Shown: piece after piece, positions 47,801 to 58,640 of the stretch
Position numbering within the stretch: position 1 is the first letter of the stretch
How the letters are laid out: every line of letters begins with the position of its first letter
Assembly (NCBI GenBank): GCA_905178155.1
Contig: CAJINV010000004.1
Location: 1,047,536 to 1,111,535 of the forward strand
Length of the DNA: 64,000 bases
Direction: 5' to 3'
Source of the DNA: Amoebophrya sp. A120
Lineage: Eukaryota; Sar; Dinophyceae; Syndiniales; Amoebophryaceae
The notes under the pieces: model-generated
Databases searched by the model: none
What the model was told of the DNA's origin: nothing
The model's input: only the letters and a program-made list of their open reading frames with translations
Position numbers and translations under genes: made by a program

Positions 47801-50043
47801 CGGGCCGGGAACCCGGGAGCAAAGGTCGCCGGAGCTGGCGAGAAAGATGATCGAGTAGTCTTCGTCGGAAGTCTTCGTGTGCAGGTCGTACAAAAAGGAA
47901 CCCGTTTGCGCCAGAAACACCAATTCCGCGTTCCGCGGCCACTTCGCCCGCAGTCGCGACGCCCAGGAGGCGGGCAGCGTGCCGTAGGTCAAGGGCAGGT
48001 AGTCGTGTAGTTCTTGCGGGGCGGAGGTCAGATTCAATTTCTTCAAAGCGCCGGGGCTGATCGGTGTAGTTGTACTCTTGGCGGCAAAGTTTTGGAAATC
48101 CCGGGCCCGAATCCGGTCCACCCAGTCGTCTAAGGCGACCGAGAGACTGTCGAGGGAGGTGATTTCCAACGTGGTTTTCATCTGCTTGTCCACCATTCTG
48201 TCAACGTCAACATTTTGGTCCTCTTGCACCTTCGACGCAAAATCAACCAGCAGTCCATCCTTCGACTTTGTTGCTGCCGTCATCAGGAAGGAAGCAAGCT
48301 CACGCATCTCCGCCTTTTCAAAAATCTCTGGCACCACGACATCAGAAGCTATACTGGGCGAATTACTGGGTGGTCCTTCAGTGGTTTCACCGCAGCAGAG
48401 GCGTGAAAAAGAATCCGGAAGCACACTTTTGTCGATCCCAAAAGCCGCACGCTGCGCCAAAGCGGTACACAGTGTAGTTTCCTCGGCGGAGAGAAATAGA
48501 TTGGCTGCAGTTGACGGCGGTTCTTTTGTTCGTGGGTGTAGTACTGCCTCTTCTAGTATAGGAGGCGCGGCTCCATCCCCTGCTCCCAGCTCGTTGGGCT
48601 TTCCGCCTTGCGTGCTCGGCTTTTTTTTATAATTGGCATTTACCTTTTCTCTCCCCTTGGAGTTCTTCGCCGACATCCATTTTCCCGCCTTCACCAGACT
48701 CAACAACGGCCCGGCGCACGCGCAGCGGTTATGGGATGCTCAAATGTTCTCACATTCATCAGCACTGTAGGTATACTTGGTTTATTGTCACGCCAAATCA
48801 CTACCACCGTCCACGCGATCGAGCTGCTTCGCATGACAAGAAGAACTCGATGCTGGGACTGGGCCTAACTAGTATAGGAATCCGCGCCAAACGCGTAATG
48901 CAATACGCGCACGCTCTCGTCCCCCTCCTCCCTCTCGCTTTTGCTATTCCTGCATGACCAAATTGTAATGTAACAGAGAGCAATTTCACATTTGAGAATC
49001 CCATAGCGGTAGCACTTGTGTTTCAGCAGCGCCTCTAGCACCGGAGGGGGACAAATGGTCTGAATGATCGGGAGAAAGTCGTCTGAGACGAACAGGGTCG
49101 TCGTACCAAAGATTTCTCCGGCAACTACATCTGTTTCGCGCGGACGGCTTGCAGCTGGTTCAAGAACGGTTGTGCCACCAGGCGACTTCTTGTTGGCAAA
49201 GTAATGTAATAGATCTGGGTCAAATCCTTCTTGATACTTAGATGCAGCCGCGACTTCTTGTTGCCCCCGCTCGCTGCCGGCCCGACTTCTCTTTATTTGC
49301 TTTTCTCGATCCGAACCTAATAAAAAAAACCTTTCGATACTCCAACGGTACAGCACCTCCAGCACGCCGGGATTGCCCTTCACCAGCAAGTGCGCAAACT
49401 GGGTTATGTCATGCCACGAGACGGAAACAAGCACTCGACGTGGTCCTCTCGATGATGTTGGAGAAGGAGTCTCCTGCAACTGCTTCGCAGAAGCCCTAGT
49501 AGTAGAATCTTTTTCAAGAGAAGCCACGTTTTTGATACCGCCTTCCTGTAGTTTTCGTCCACTTTCATCCTTTGTTCCGACCACCACTTCAGGGCTTGTT
49601 TTAGAGGAACAAGGGCCCTCGTCGTCCGCCTTCGGTGAAAAAATCTCGAAGACCTCCTGTCTCGGTTGCAACGTTGCCACTTGCTTCCCGCTTACGATCT
49701 CTTGGAGCTTGTCGAAAATCTGCAAACGCGCTTCAACTGGGGTTGAGCAGACGGCGATCACGTGGTGCGTCCTCGTGGATATTTCTGCTCTACCTGCAGG
49801 TGCAGGGCTCGATGTACTACAATCACCTCGTGCGTCGACGTGCGTGTTCTCAAGAACGGCGTTAGAAGAATTTCTTGCGCTTCCTGCTGGCAAAAAGCAC
49901 TGCGAATTGTAGCTCCCGCCCCCACCAGCGAGCGGGAAGATGTCCAATCCAGCGAAAAGCAAACGCGGAATTCGTGCTTGCAGCTCCTTCACGAGAGTTT
50001 CCACCTCCTGTGACGAGGAAAGTTGCTCCGGCGGAGTCGCCAT
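44806..50043 (-). CDS. three-module RlaP-like nucleotidyltransferase, four introners
   Basis: Exons 49006-50043, 47731-48729, 47507-47594, 45865-47323 and 44806-45648. Four introners (B4, C6, C7, F1) removed with one repeat each leave 4407 nt (1468 aa plus stop). Two segments carry the nucleotidyltransferase signature: TGSFLYDLHTKTSDEDYSII at about residues 615-640 and LLGTATETSDHDVHVIF at about 1080-1100; the SDxD pair is the expected metal-binding motif. Each module is followed by an NP motif and helical segment (KGNPRNLEMLF near 700, TSNPSMVHLLF near 1200). The N-terminal third has the matching KGNPGVLEVLY near 218 but no SDxD, suggesting a degenerate first module. This pattern fits the predicted nucleotidyltransferase family PF10127; the substrate is unknown. 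Confidence 0.8.
45649..45864. mobile_element. introner, family F (F1)
   Basis: About 33-bp near-perfect inverted termini: TATGACAGTGCACAACTCCC...CCTC left, its complement right. Exact repeat tgccg (45644-45648, 45865-45869). Removal joins GWEIR to HSCKM in frame. Confidence 0.95.
47324..47506. mobile_element. introner, family C, diverged (C7)
   Basis: Left TATGCAATGCAAAATTCG with AGCATCGTAC further in, right GATGCTTTGGCGCAGGATA. Flanking repeat gtgct/gcgct (4 of 5). Removal joins TRKR to FEGSSVW in frame. Confidence 0.85.
47595..47730. mobile_element. introner, family C (C6)
   Basis: Left TATGCATTGCAAAAGTATCG, right GTACGATACTCATGCACAGG then ATA; 136 bp, the shortest copy. Exact repeat tgtac (47590-47594, 47731-47735). 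Removal joins GTVEY to TGRELG in frame. Confidence 0.95.
48730..49005. mobile_element. introner, family B, diverged (B4)
   Basis: Left TATGGGATGCTCAAATGTTC, right CACATTTGAGAATCCCATA. Exact repeat gcggt (48725-48729, 49006-49010). Removal joins HKCYR to CACAGP in frame. Confidence 0.93.
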
Positions 50044-50623
50044 TTTCCTTTACTTTAACCAATCTAATTAGCGAAAAATTAATGATACGCACCAATCTGA
50101 TTACACGAAATTTCGTCCCTAGAGGTAGAGCTAGAGCTAGACTACAACGAACTACATAAATACATTTCTTCATATTTATACTACTTGATTTTTCACATCT
50201 CTCACGCTCCAAACTAATTCTCTCGTCTCTGGTGGATGCACGACTTGGCTTTTGGTTTTAGCAAGCCACGGGGGCCCAAACACAACTGGCTATTTACGGA
50301 AAAAAACGATGCGTGCTATAGCTATGGCCCACGAAGCCGGCGCGCGCTCTGCGCGCGCACGCATTTGGCTACCAGATTTATTACTTACGTGGCCGTAAAA
50401 TAAAACACGACTTCGTGTACTTTCACTGATTCTTTTTTTCCGACAAAAGTCAATTTATTTGTGACAACTCCAGTCGTCGATACGGATGGTTCTTGTAGTT
50501 TGTTGCTAGGCGATTGTACAGGTTTGAGAATCGATGACCTCACTTTGTGTGCAACGTAGTGTGAAGCAGAAGCGTTTTTTTATCTTTTTACCACATCATG
50601 CATATCAAATGAATTTGAATTCG
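50044..50623. other. intergenic region
   Basis: About 0.6 kb, A/T-rich in part. Includes GGCGCGCGCTCTGCGCGCGC-like palindromic sequence near 50339-50361. No gene recognised. Confidence 0.5.
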
Positions 50624-51289
50624 TTAACTTCCTTTCCCCTGCTTCTCCTCGTCGTGCACGCACGTTGCAAAAACGCCGAATCTGGCCATATCATACATGA
50701 GTGCGTAGTCCACGAAGTAGCCGAAAAGCAGGCGGAAGTCCGGCCGCACAAAGTGCAACCCGAAATACATGGCGAACGGGTAGTAGAGTTTCACCACAAT
50801 CCAAAACAAAGCCAGCAAGTTCCGTTTTCGTGTGTAGTAGGCTGATGAACTACCACACAAAACCGCATGCAGCACCAACATCGGTAGGAAGACCAGACTG
50901 TGTTCCTGGTAAGCCAAAAGGGACGCCGCCATGGTGTCGCGTGTTTTCACAATGAAGGAACCTTGTACATCTGTCGTCGCTTGCGCCGCAATCAGGTGCA
51001 GATAGTACAGAAAGCCCCAAATTAACACCAAATCTATCGGGAAATGTTTGAGGAGGTTTCTTTTGGATACACCGAGGACACCGTCGGCGTGCATATTACG
51101 CCGGTCGCAAACACTGCTTGTTGCCGGCGCGGCGGGGGCATTTCTAATATTTTCGGCCCGGTAGAAGCCGAATAGCGCAATCCGGAAGCTGCCGTTGCGT
51201 CGAAGCAGTGAGGTCATGAAGAGGAAACAAAAGGCAGAGAGGGTGGTCAGGGAAAGACCCACCCGGATCAGGTTAAAAACAACACTCAT
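50624..51289 (-). CDS. 221-aa multi-pass membrane protein
   Basis: Single uninterrupted frame from ATG at 51289 to a stop at 50624. Hydrophobic segments lie at about residues 3-27, 84-103, 128-147, 157-177 and 185-203, giving four or five membrane spans. Loops contain basic residues (LLRRNG, YYTRKRN) and the C-terminal tail is charged (HDEEKQGKGS). No family recognised. No introner or intron is needed. Confidence 0.7.
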   Translation of the reverse strand: MSVVFNLIRVGLSLTTLSAFCFLFMTSLLRRNGSFRIALFGFYRAENIRNAPAAPATSSVCDRRNMHADGVLGVSKRNLLKHFPIDLVLIWGFLYYLHLIAAQATTDVQGSFIVKTRDTMAASLLAYQEHSLVFLPMLVLHAVLCGSSSAYYTRKRNLLALFWIVVKLYYPFAMYFGLHFVRPDFRLLFGYFVDYALMYDMARFGVFATCVHDEEKQGKGS

Positions 51290-51974
51290 ACTGCGGTTTG
51301 GTGTCAGTGGCTTACTTCTTCATAGAACAATTTCATAAGTAAAAAGGCAGAAAAAGATCTATCTATGAATAATAATCTAAGAGCTTTACGATACAAAAAT
51401 GCTGCTTGTTGGCAGTAAACATGTTGTATTAAACCAAAATCTTACAGTCTCTGTCTCATGATGATGATTATACTGAAAGACAAGCAAGCTTTCGATGAAG
51501 TCATCCTTTCTGAGTAAATATTCAATTTCAAATTCTTATGGCCAGCTACAGAAAATAAGCCAAGCAGCAGGGCGAGTAGCATCCTACTATTTGTCTCCCC
51601 CCGCCTCCAGCGCTATTGATGTGTCCAGAATATACTTTTTTTTTATTTATTGGATCCATCCAGAATTTACTTCACGTTGATCTCTTTCATATTCGTTCGT
51701 GCAAGAACTCACCGCTTTATTTCCATCGAGTGCCATAGCCATACTGTCATTTGATCTGAATCATCTTCGTTTCTTTATCGAGCGCACTACAGCGGGAAAA
51801 AAAATCTTATCATTCGCTTCAAAGTCAAGAGCCTGCCTCACGATGCAAGAAGTAGAACAGCAAAGGAACACACTTTCATAAAATTCGCTCGCCAAAACCG
51901 AAAACACAAACAGTAGGGGATGCTGCGCTCGTTCTTTTTCAACAGTTCATTTGAAACAGTCGCAATCCCCTTCT
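51290..51974. other. intergenic region
   Basis: About 0.7 kb of A/T-rich sequence between a membrane-protein start and the stop of the ankyrin-like gene. Nothing recognised. Confidence 0.5.
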
Positions 51975-54900
51975 TTACGAACCAACGCCGTCAACAGGCA
52001 ACACGCTACCACTTTCCCCCTCGGCGGAGGCGATCGCGGCGTCTCTTCGGTCTTTCCGCATTTGGTCAATCTTTGCACACACCTCACTCATGCCCTTGGA
52101 CCGTGCGATCATGTAACCCGACTTACCGATTGGCGACTTTGCGTCCTTGATCAACGGCAAAAAAAGATCCATCTGGGTCTGGATGATACTTAGTGCCAGT
52201 GTTTCTTTTTGTCATACTGTTTTTTGTGCTCGAGAATGAAGGTCTCGTGTGGCTTACGGCTACGGGCCATATTAGCATGACAGATTGTAATATTGAGAGG
52301 GTTTTTCAATGGCTATGGTCCCGCATGAGAAATTATCCCCTCTTCCGCTTGGCGACAAGAAGTTGGCAACTACGCTTGCAGCAGTGGTCCATGACGGGAT
52401 AATTTTCTTTGTGTGAAGATCTGAAAGGCACATCATCAAAAGTTTCGTTTGCAGGAATTCCCAGACCCAGATGGATATATTTGCACTAGCATAACCTTGA
52501 AATTCGCCACGTCGCAGGTCGCGAGGTCGAAGGATTTGTGCGCCAGAATGGCGAAGCAGAGGCGTTTGAACCCGAGCTGCGCTGCGCGGGAGAAACAGGT
52601 CCGGCCAGACGAGTATCAAAATGAAAAATCCCCCCTCCCCATATCAAAGCGGATTTTTGTGCTGCTGATTTGTGGCCACAAATCAGCTCTGCATTGCAGG
52701 GAGGCACTGCGGCCAGATCCCCAAGCTAGGTAGGGGCGTATGGGTCTAGTTGTTCAGCATGGCAAACGGCTCCCCTCTAGGCCCAACAACGTGACAAATC
52801 GCCTCCATAATGGGGCGGAAGCTTCTGCCCTTGTCTTCTTGCAAGACAGATGTGATTTGTGACCTCAAATCCGCAACACAAATTTTTGGAAACATACCGT
52901 TTCAATATGGGGACGGGGGATTTTTCCTCTCTATAACGAGGTCTTCATGTTCATCATCGTTCTGTCCAGGCTATGCGTTGCAAAAGTACTGTCCTATCAT
53001 AGATAGGTGCCAATACAGATTTCACATGTACTAGACTTTTATTTTGAAAAGGAAATGCACAGTGGGTCGTGAAAAATGCAGGTTCTCCTATATCTACTTA
53101 TACTTTGCGGTTGTATTGCCAACATTTATTACACGAAGAATACAATACTTTTGCAGTGGATAAAGGTCCGGGCGCTGCAGAATCTCCAGCCCGAGGTCCT
53201 CGTTGGTTAAAACGGTCAAGCAGGTTTCCCCGTGTTTGTCGTTCCGGTTAAGTGCGAACGTGGACAAAAGGTAAAACTCGGTGGAAAATAAAACGTGGTC
53301 TTTCTGCTCCTGTCTAGCTCCTCGTCGACACACCTCAGAAGACACCACGACCTCGGGACCCACTTGGCACCGCACCAGATTGCTTTCGTTCTCGGTCTCC
53401 ACGACAATCTCAGTCACGATTACAGGGGGCTCCGTGGTTGTACTGCATCTACTACGTGAAGTTGTAGATGAAGAGGCCGCGGCGGCACCGTCGTACCAGA
53501 GGTTTCGGCAGAACAGTTGCCCCTTCTCCCCGTGCTCAACCCAGAAATCGGATGGGTGCAGTGTGCTGCTGTCGTCGAATGGTGGTACTGGAGGTGGCCC
53601 GCTGCTGCTAGAGCCGCCGCCCGTGTTGAAGTTTATCATCATGCCAATATTATCGGACGAGAACACAGGATGAGGACGAGAAGAACCTGCGACATCAGTC
53701 GTACCAGCGGTACTAGGATCATCTTCACGCCCCAACGAGGACGAGAGAGCTACAGCTTGTTCTGCTTCCTGTGCTCCCGCCGCCACCCCAGTTCTTCTTG
53801 TTGTACTTGTAGCAGGAGTTTTCTTCCTCCTCCTAACAACCCGCACGCGACGTCTTATCATCAGCCGGGCCAGGCTTGTGTCCTCGGCGCAGACAAATTG
53901 AAACAGACTGGATCCGGACTCCCGGTCGCAGTGGTTCACCATCAAAGGCGGCGTGAAACTGGACTCCAGGAAGGCCTGGAGCGTTGCGATGGCGGAAGAC
54001 CGCTTGACCCTGAATTGCGCCGGCGTAGAGGTGCGAGCGGAAAGAAACCCGGTGCGCCAGAGGTTCCAGAGGTACCGGTCGGAATAGTGCAACGACTGCT
54101 GCAGCTGCAGCTGCGCGTCCCGCGCCAAGATCTTTGCGTTCGCGAGTCTCTGGGCTTCTAGTGGATCATTTATTTTCACGCTACTTTTTTTTGACAAGGC
54201 AGTTACTTCACCTCCGTGGTGTTCCTTGTCCCCGGCCCCCGCAGATGCTGTTGTATTTGCATCGGGACGTTGAACAACTTCTGCTGGGTCTGTTGTTAGA
54301 TTATCGGCATTATGAAAATCTTCAGCTTCACGGAAGTTCATCAAGGCTGCTGGCGTGGTAGTGATACTGTTTAAATTCTCCGGATTTTGTTCCGCCTCCA
54401 GGATTTCGTGGGCCACCGCCACCATGCGGGCGTTGTAAGCCAGCTCGTTGGCCTGCACCAACCGCGCCTGGAAATCGGCAAATTTCCGCATTTCCCGCTG
54501 GTAGATCCAGGCCCGAAGAAAATCCACGCGCGACTCGAGCTCCAGTTTCTTCGCTGCGACGGCAGAGGTTGATGTTCCTGCAGTATTAACAAGCGGTCTT
54601 TGATGAAGAGGTGGCCCTGCTTTTGGCTCCACGATGGCCTGATAGATCCAGAGCCGGCTGTTTTTCCCGGGCGGCTTCCCATCAGGGTAAAACTCGTGCT
54701 GCTTGATCAGAAGCCTGTACTTCTTCTTCGAAGATTTATTATTTGGCGGAGGCAGGAAGTTACTACAAGCTCTAGCTCCCGCTGCATCTTTATTGCCACC
54801 TCTTCCAGGAGCTTTGCCTAACTGCGCCGCTACTGTGCTACCGTCCATGCTTGTAGAAGTTAACCTGTAGGCATCAGTTTTGGAACGACCGTCTCTCTTC

Positions 54901-56535
54901 GCCGCTTCGTGGAGCAGCTGCTCCTCCACCGCATCACGGGAGGTCCCAGCAACAGCATCTGGCTCTTGCATGAGTCCTCGTCGCTCCTCGAGCAGCCCGT
55001 GGTTCCTCCGGCCGCTTTTCTGCATCTCCCTGGCAGCCGTCTTTTTTGCCATCTTCAGCCAGGCGGCCTCTTGTTTCCTCCTCGAACCCGATGAAAAAAG
55101 CTGAGCTTTCTGCTGCTTGCTGTCTTGCGAGGGCTCGAGGTATTCGGGCACCGCAAGCAGGGAATGAAGAAAGTCACCGTCGAGATCTTGCACATAGTTT
55201 ATTCTATCCGGCGGCACAAAGGATGACGCGGTGGTGGACGTTGGACTAGGGCTTGGGCCGCGGGCGCGGCCCCCACCATGTAATATAGAAGAAGTTGGAG
55301 TACTACTAGAACTCGTACTAGTATACCAGCCAGGCGGCGCTAAATTTTTCACATCTTCCTTATCGTCCAGGTGTCTACGCGGCATTAGAACTGCTGGCGA
55401 AACTGGACCATAAACTTCGATGTAATCGCTCAAGTCCTCGCCCTCTTCGGCTTGCGTTTGTGTACTACCGTTTGTTTGCTCGTCCCGAAGCAATTCTAGA
55501 TCTTCGTCCGCTTGCCTTATTCTTATCGGACCGGCGCCGTCCCCCGGACCTCCCGCTGCAACTACAGGTGTTCTACCACTTTGCTCGTCAGTTCTGCTCG
55601 TTGAATCTTCATTATCCAGATCGGAGAGAAAGTCCTCCTCGCCCTTGAAGAAGTCTTCGTCGTCGCTATTGCAAGCAAATTCGTCGTCCTCGTCGAAATC
55701 TGCTAAACCTTCTTGATTTATCTCATAAAATCCTTTGCCCAGCGCGCCTCCTTCCCGCGGCGTGGAGTGGTCCTCCTCGTCCTGCTCTGTGGTACAAGCC
55801 CCCTCTGAGGAATAATTATCGCCACGGCCGATTTTTCCCTTCACAGGACGACTCTTCCTGGTCCCTACTCGTCGCTCGACCGCCTGTAATTCCTCGGGAA
55901 GGAAAATTTGTCCCGTTTCGCGATCTACCTCGAACAGAACGATCAGACACGCGGGAATCCCGTGCTGAATGTACAAAAGTCGCTCGAAGTCACACCGCTT
56001 CACCAGCAACTTCGTCTGGTTGTAATCGTTTAGGCCATGAAGTGATGTAGTTGCCGGTGTTCTTGTAGTGGAGTTCTGTTGCTCCGCCGTGGTGCTGGTC
56101 TGCAGCCGTTGCTTTCTCCGGACCACCAGATGACCCCAGACGCAGACCTATCCTTTGTAAAAACGTCCCCACCCCACAGCTGTCAGGCAAATCGGCATCG
56201 GTGAAAATGTCTCTCATGCGGAGCTCCATGAGAAGGAGCATTTTGTAGTCGCGCTTTGGATTTTGTACCGCTCCAATCAGCATGATATGCTGACGACCTG
56301 GCCAAACAGGATCACACTACGAGGCCAAACCTGTCATGCGCAACAGCCAACGCTTGCTGATTTGTCTTGCAGATTTACCAACTTGACTATGAGGTGGGTG
56401 CGTTTTTACATAGGATAAGACCGTAACGGGATTCCCCGCCAAATCCTCCAGATCGACGGCATAGCGCTCGGCCGATACGTCGTCGCGAAGATCAGCGGGA
56501 AAGGATGACGAAGGTTCTTCTTGTAGTAGCGGCAT
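51975..56535 (-). CDS. 1137-aa protein with ankyrin-like C-terminus, four introners
   Basis: Exons 56418-56535, 53163-56148, 52936-52971, 52495-52613 and 51975-52150. Four introners (G1, C8, D1, A12) of different families, removed with 5-6 bp of flanking repeat each, leave 3414 nt (1137 aa plus stop). The N-terminal third is acidic and Ser/Thr-rich. A charged region at about 440-620 may be helical (ARMVAVAHEILEAEQNPENL). From about residue 774 helix-loop-helix units resembling ankyrin repeats appear (NHCDRESGSSLFQFVCAEDT, then NRNDKHGETCLTVL near 1004). They become clear only when the last four exons are joined (SPIGKSGYMIARSKGMSEV near 1090). A short basic insert (RRRVRVVRRRKK) interrupts them. 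Ankyrin assignment is by pattern only; partners unknown. Confidence 0.75.
52151..52494. mobile_element. introner, family A, old divergent copy (A12)
   Basis: The core CCATCTGGGTCTGG and its complement are kept, but the outermost bases have drifted (TCAACGGCAAAAAAAGAT left, TATATTTGCACTAGCATAA right). Flanking repeat ccttga, 6 bp (52145-52150, 52495-52500). Removal joins VANFK to DAKSPI in frame. Confidence 0.85.
52614..52935. mobile_element. introner, family D (D1)
   Basis: Termini TATCAAAATGAAAAATCCCC...CTCCCCATAT and near-complement ATATGGGGACGGGGGATTTT...CTATA, a C/G-rich stem. Exact repeat acgag (52609-52613, 52936-52940). Interior carries a second inverted pair, GATTTGTGGCC / CACAAATC. 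Removal joins NMKTS to SGRTC in frame. Confidence 0.92.
52972..53162. mobile_element. introner, family C, decayed flanks (C8)
   Basis: Left TATGCGTTGCAAAAGTACTG, right ATACAATACTTTTGCAGTGG then ATA. Flanking repeat is decayed (caggc against aaggt). Frame is kept if five bases of flank are lost with it, joining LQRPDL to DRTMMN. Confidence 0.85.
56149..56417. mobile_element. introner, family G (G1)
   Basis: Termini TATCCTTTGTAAAAACGTCC and GCGTTTTTACATAGGATA, with the stem continuing through a C/A-rich stretch. Exact repeat agacc (56144-56148, 56418-56422). Removal joins GNPVTV to CVWGHL in frame. Confidence 0.93.
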
Positions 56536-56753
56536 GATTTTACAACTTATCTATTTTTCGTGGACCACGTTCGTGAGCTGACGCAACACCGGTTCTTTTT
56601 GTTCCTTGTTCTAGGCTACGGCACCGGCCTTATTTTCCGAAAAGAAATTAACGTCCACAACCCCGCCACAACTGTATCTTTTAGCTGGACGATGGTACCA
56701 CAACCACGACCGGTGAATCGAAAATGACGCGCCGGTGGTCCTGGTGCCGAAAG

Positions 56754-57093
56754 TCATATTTTCATCTCGTCCGCGATAAGTAACAACCCCAGGCGTGCCA
56801 TGGAATCTTCATGGATGCAGCTTTGAGCCGTACTTCTTCTATGCGTGCGACTGAAAGCATTGGTAAAAAAATCGAAAATAAACTGGTGGTCACAGGAGTC
56901 ACAGTCAGTGAAGAGAGGTTTTCAAGAAAATAAAACAAGACGAGATTGTTGTTATTTTTATCGGCGGATCTTGGTACTCTGTTAACATACCGCTCCAGCA
57001 GAAGACACTTGTCGATGGTGGCCTCGAAGATGTTGTCGCTGAAATAACGGAAGAAATTTCTTGGAGCTCCACTCGACGTCCTGGCGCCGTGGC
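56754..57093 (-). CDS. 3' exons of an unidentified gene (partial)
   Basis: Exon 56991-57093 and last exon 56754-56850 are joined by a GT-AG intron (56851-56990; GAGCG|GTATGT donor, TTTCAG acceptor, phase 2). A CTGTAG acceptor precedes the first exon at 57094, so upstream coding sequence is expected but could not be identified. The peptide reads RNFFRYFSDNIFEATIDKCL in the first exon and SMARLGLLLIADEMKI at the C-terminus. No family recognised. A second open frame across the same DNA exists, so the frame choice is tentative. Confidence 0.4.
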
Positions 57094-57469
57094 CTACAGA
57101 ACGAACAACAAACAACTCAATGCAAACTCAAATCACAAAAACAAAAACCTTCGGGAGGATCATCTGCATGCGGTCAATTCATTGAAAGCAGGTCAGATCT
57201 CCTCGTCTGGTCGGTGGGCCCCCAACGCGCGTTGGTGGATCTAGTATAGTGATCTCAAAGAAGGATGTATTTCTTGAGCGCGATGATCTCAATAAAGAAG
57301 GATCAGCTGCGCAGCCGGGGCCGGCCGCTACAGAAAAAGTACTGTCGTCCATAAGAGTTGTGGCTGGAGTCACTCTGTGCTGATCACAAAGCAGATCTTC
57401 ATCTTGGTGGTCCCGCTCACATTCAGAAATCGATGTGTCCTGCTGTGAGACTTATTGGATCTTTGCGCG

Positions 57470-57850
57470 ATGTTGGAATGGCCAACAGGTGCAGCTGTGG
57501 ATTCGGCTGCATCTTCCTCTCCGAGCTTGTTCGTGGTTGCAGATGAAGATGCTATATTTAGAAAAATCCTCGTCGGCCCGCCTCGGGAAGTGGAACAGGG
57601 GACCGAATTGGGATTGTGTCCGCTTTTCATCTCGGCATCTTCTCCTTCTTGTTCGGAGTACACCTTGTTTAGGACAACAAATTACTCTGTCGATGATGAT
57701 GAAGATGTACACACCAGGGAAGTAGAGCAGGCAACATCTTCAAGGGGACATCAACATCAACATGGTCCCCAAGAAGCACCACGACAATTATGGATTGCCG
57801 CGGATTTTCTTTCACTTGCCTGCTCTTCACACGATCCGAGTGCCTCCTGA
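57470..57850 (+). CDS. possible small plus-strand gene
   Basis: Frame from ATG at 57470 to a stop at 57848-57850, about 126 aa (MLEWPTGAAVDSAASSSPSL...). Contains an ordered-looking stretch (LFVVADEDAIFRKILVGPP) and a His/Gln-rich tail. An opposing minus frame is also open, so strand and reality are uncertain. Confidence 0.25.
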   Translation: MLEWPTGAAVDSAASSSPSLFVVADEDAIFRKILVGPPREVEQGTELGLCPLFISASSPSCSEYTLFRTTNYSVDDDEDVHTREVEQATSSRGHQHQHGPQEAPRQLWIAADFLSLACSSHDPSAS

Positions 57851-58553
57851 ACTACTAGATGTTCTTGCTGACAGAGTGTAATTGTGATACCACGAGTTAG
57901 AGCCCAGGCGATCTTGCTCCACTTCTTCGTTTTAGTGCTCTCTTAAAGTTAAAGCTAAGCTGGTAAAAAAAAATCAGAAAAACAACAAAATGCTGTAAAA
58001 GAGGTAAACAAAGTTTGAGTGCATGCGAAAACGGACCTAGATTTTTGTAGACTTCGTGAAGAGCCTTTCGTATAATCAGTTCAATCAATCGGTAACCGAA
58101 GCTGTATGTGTATATTTTTCAAACAATAAATTCACTGACATCCCATTCCTTAATTGACAGAAGTACACCACCAGGTGCAGCTGTGGGTGACTCTGGCGCC
58201 TTGTTCTCGCCGTCTCGAGATGATAATAAATACTGATAGTGTACTTAGCTTTAGCTCCTCTCCTCGGTTGCATAAAAAGGATCCTTGATAGATAAAAGAA
58301 AGGGAACAAACCAATCGTCTGCTCCTATGCTCAAACGCAAATAATTTTGCATGTCAGGCAAGAGGAGCGATGCGTGGGCGTGGCTATGCAATACAAAGCC
58401 CAGAGTCAACAACATGCCAGACGAGCTGCGGCACAAATCCTCGCTCGGCAAAAATATGTCTCGTCCTCGTCCCGTGTGGTCGACAAGACGAAGGTCATCT
58501 CGCTCTACTTCGCCACCAGGATCATGTTGGCTGCGTTCTTGGCTCCGAGCTGC

Positions 58554-58640
58554 CTAGCAGCAACTCACGAAGCTGCCAAAGCCGTGGCCGGTGCAGCAGG
58601 TGTAGATGAGTTTCTTCCCCAGTTTTTCTCCTTTCTTCTT
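58554..58640 (-). pseudogene. fragment related to the duplicated gene (copy C)
   Basis: Encodes only the conserved end of the 62437-63680 gene: GKKLIYTCCTGHGFGSFVSC then C and a TAG stop. The aligned upstream part of that gene is missing. Sequence just downstream (58340-58460) resembles a decayed family-A introner (TTTTGCATGTCAGGCAAGAG). Confidence 0.5.

Noticed and set aside
56881-57170. Alternative frame starting MQMILPK across the 3' exons at 57 kb
   Set aside because: Open, but it would require reading through a good GTATGT donor and is Ser/Thr-rich in the manner of an off-frame translation.
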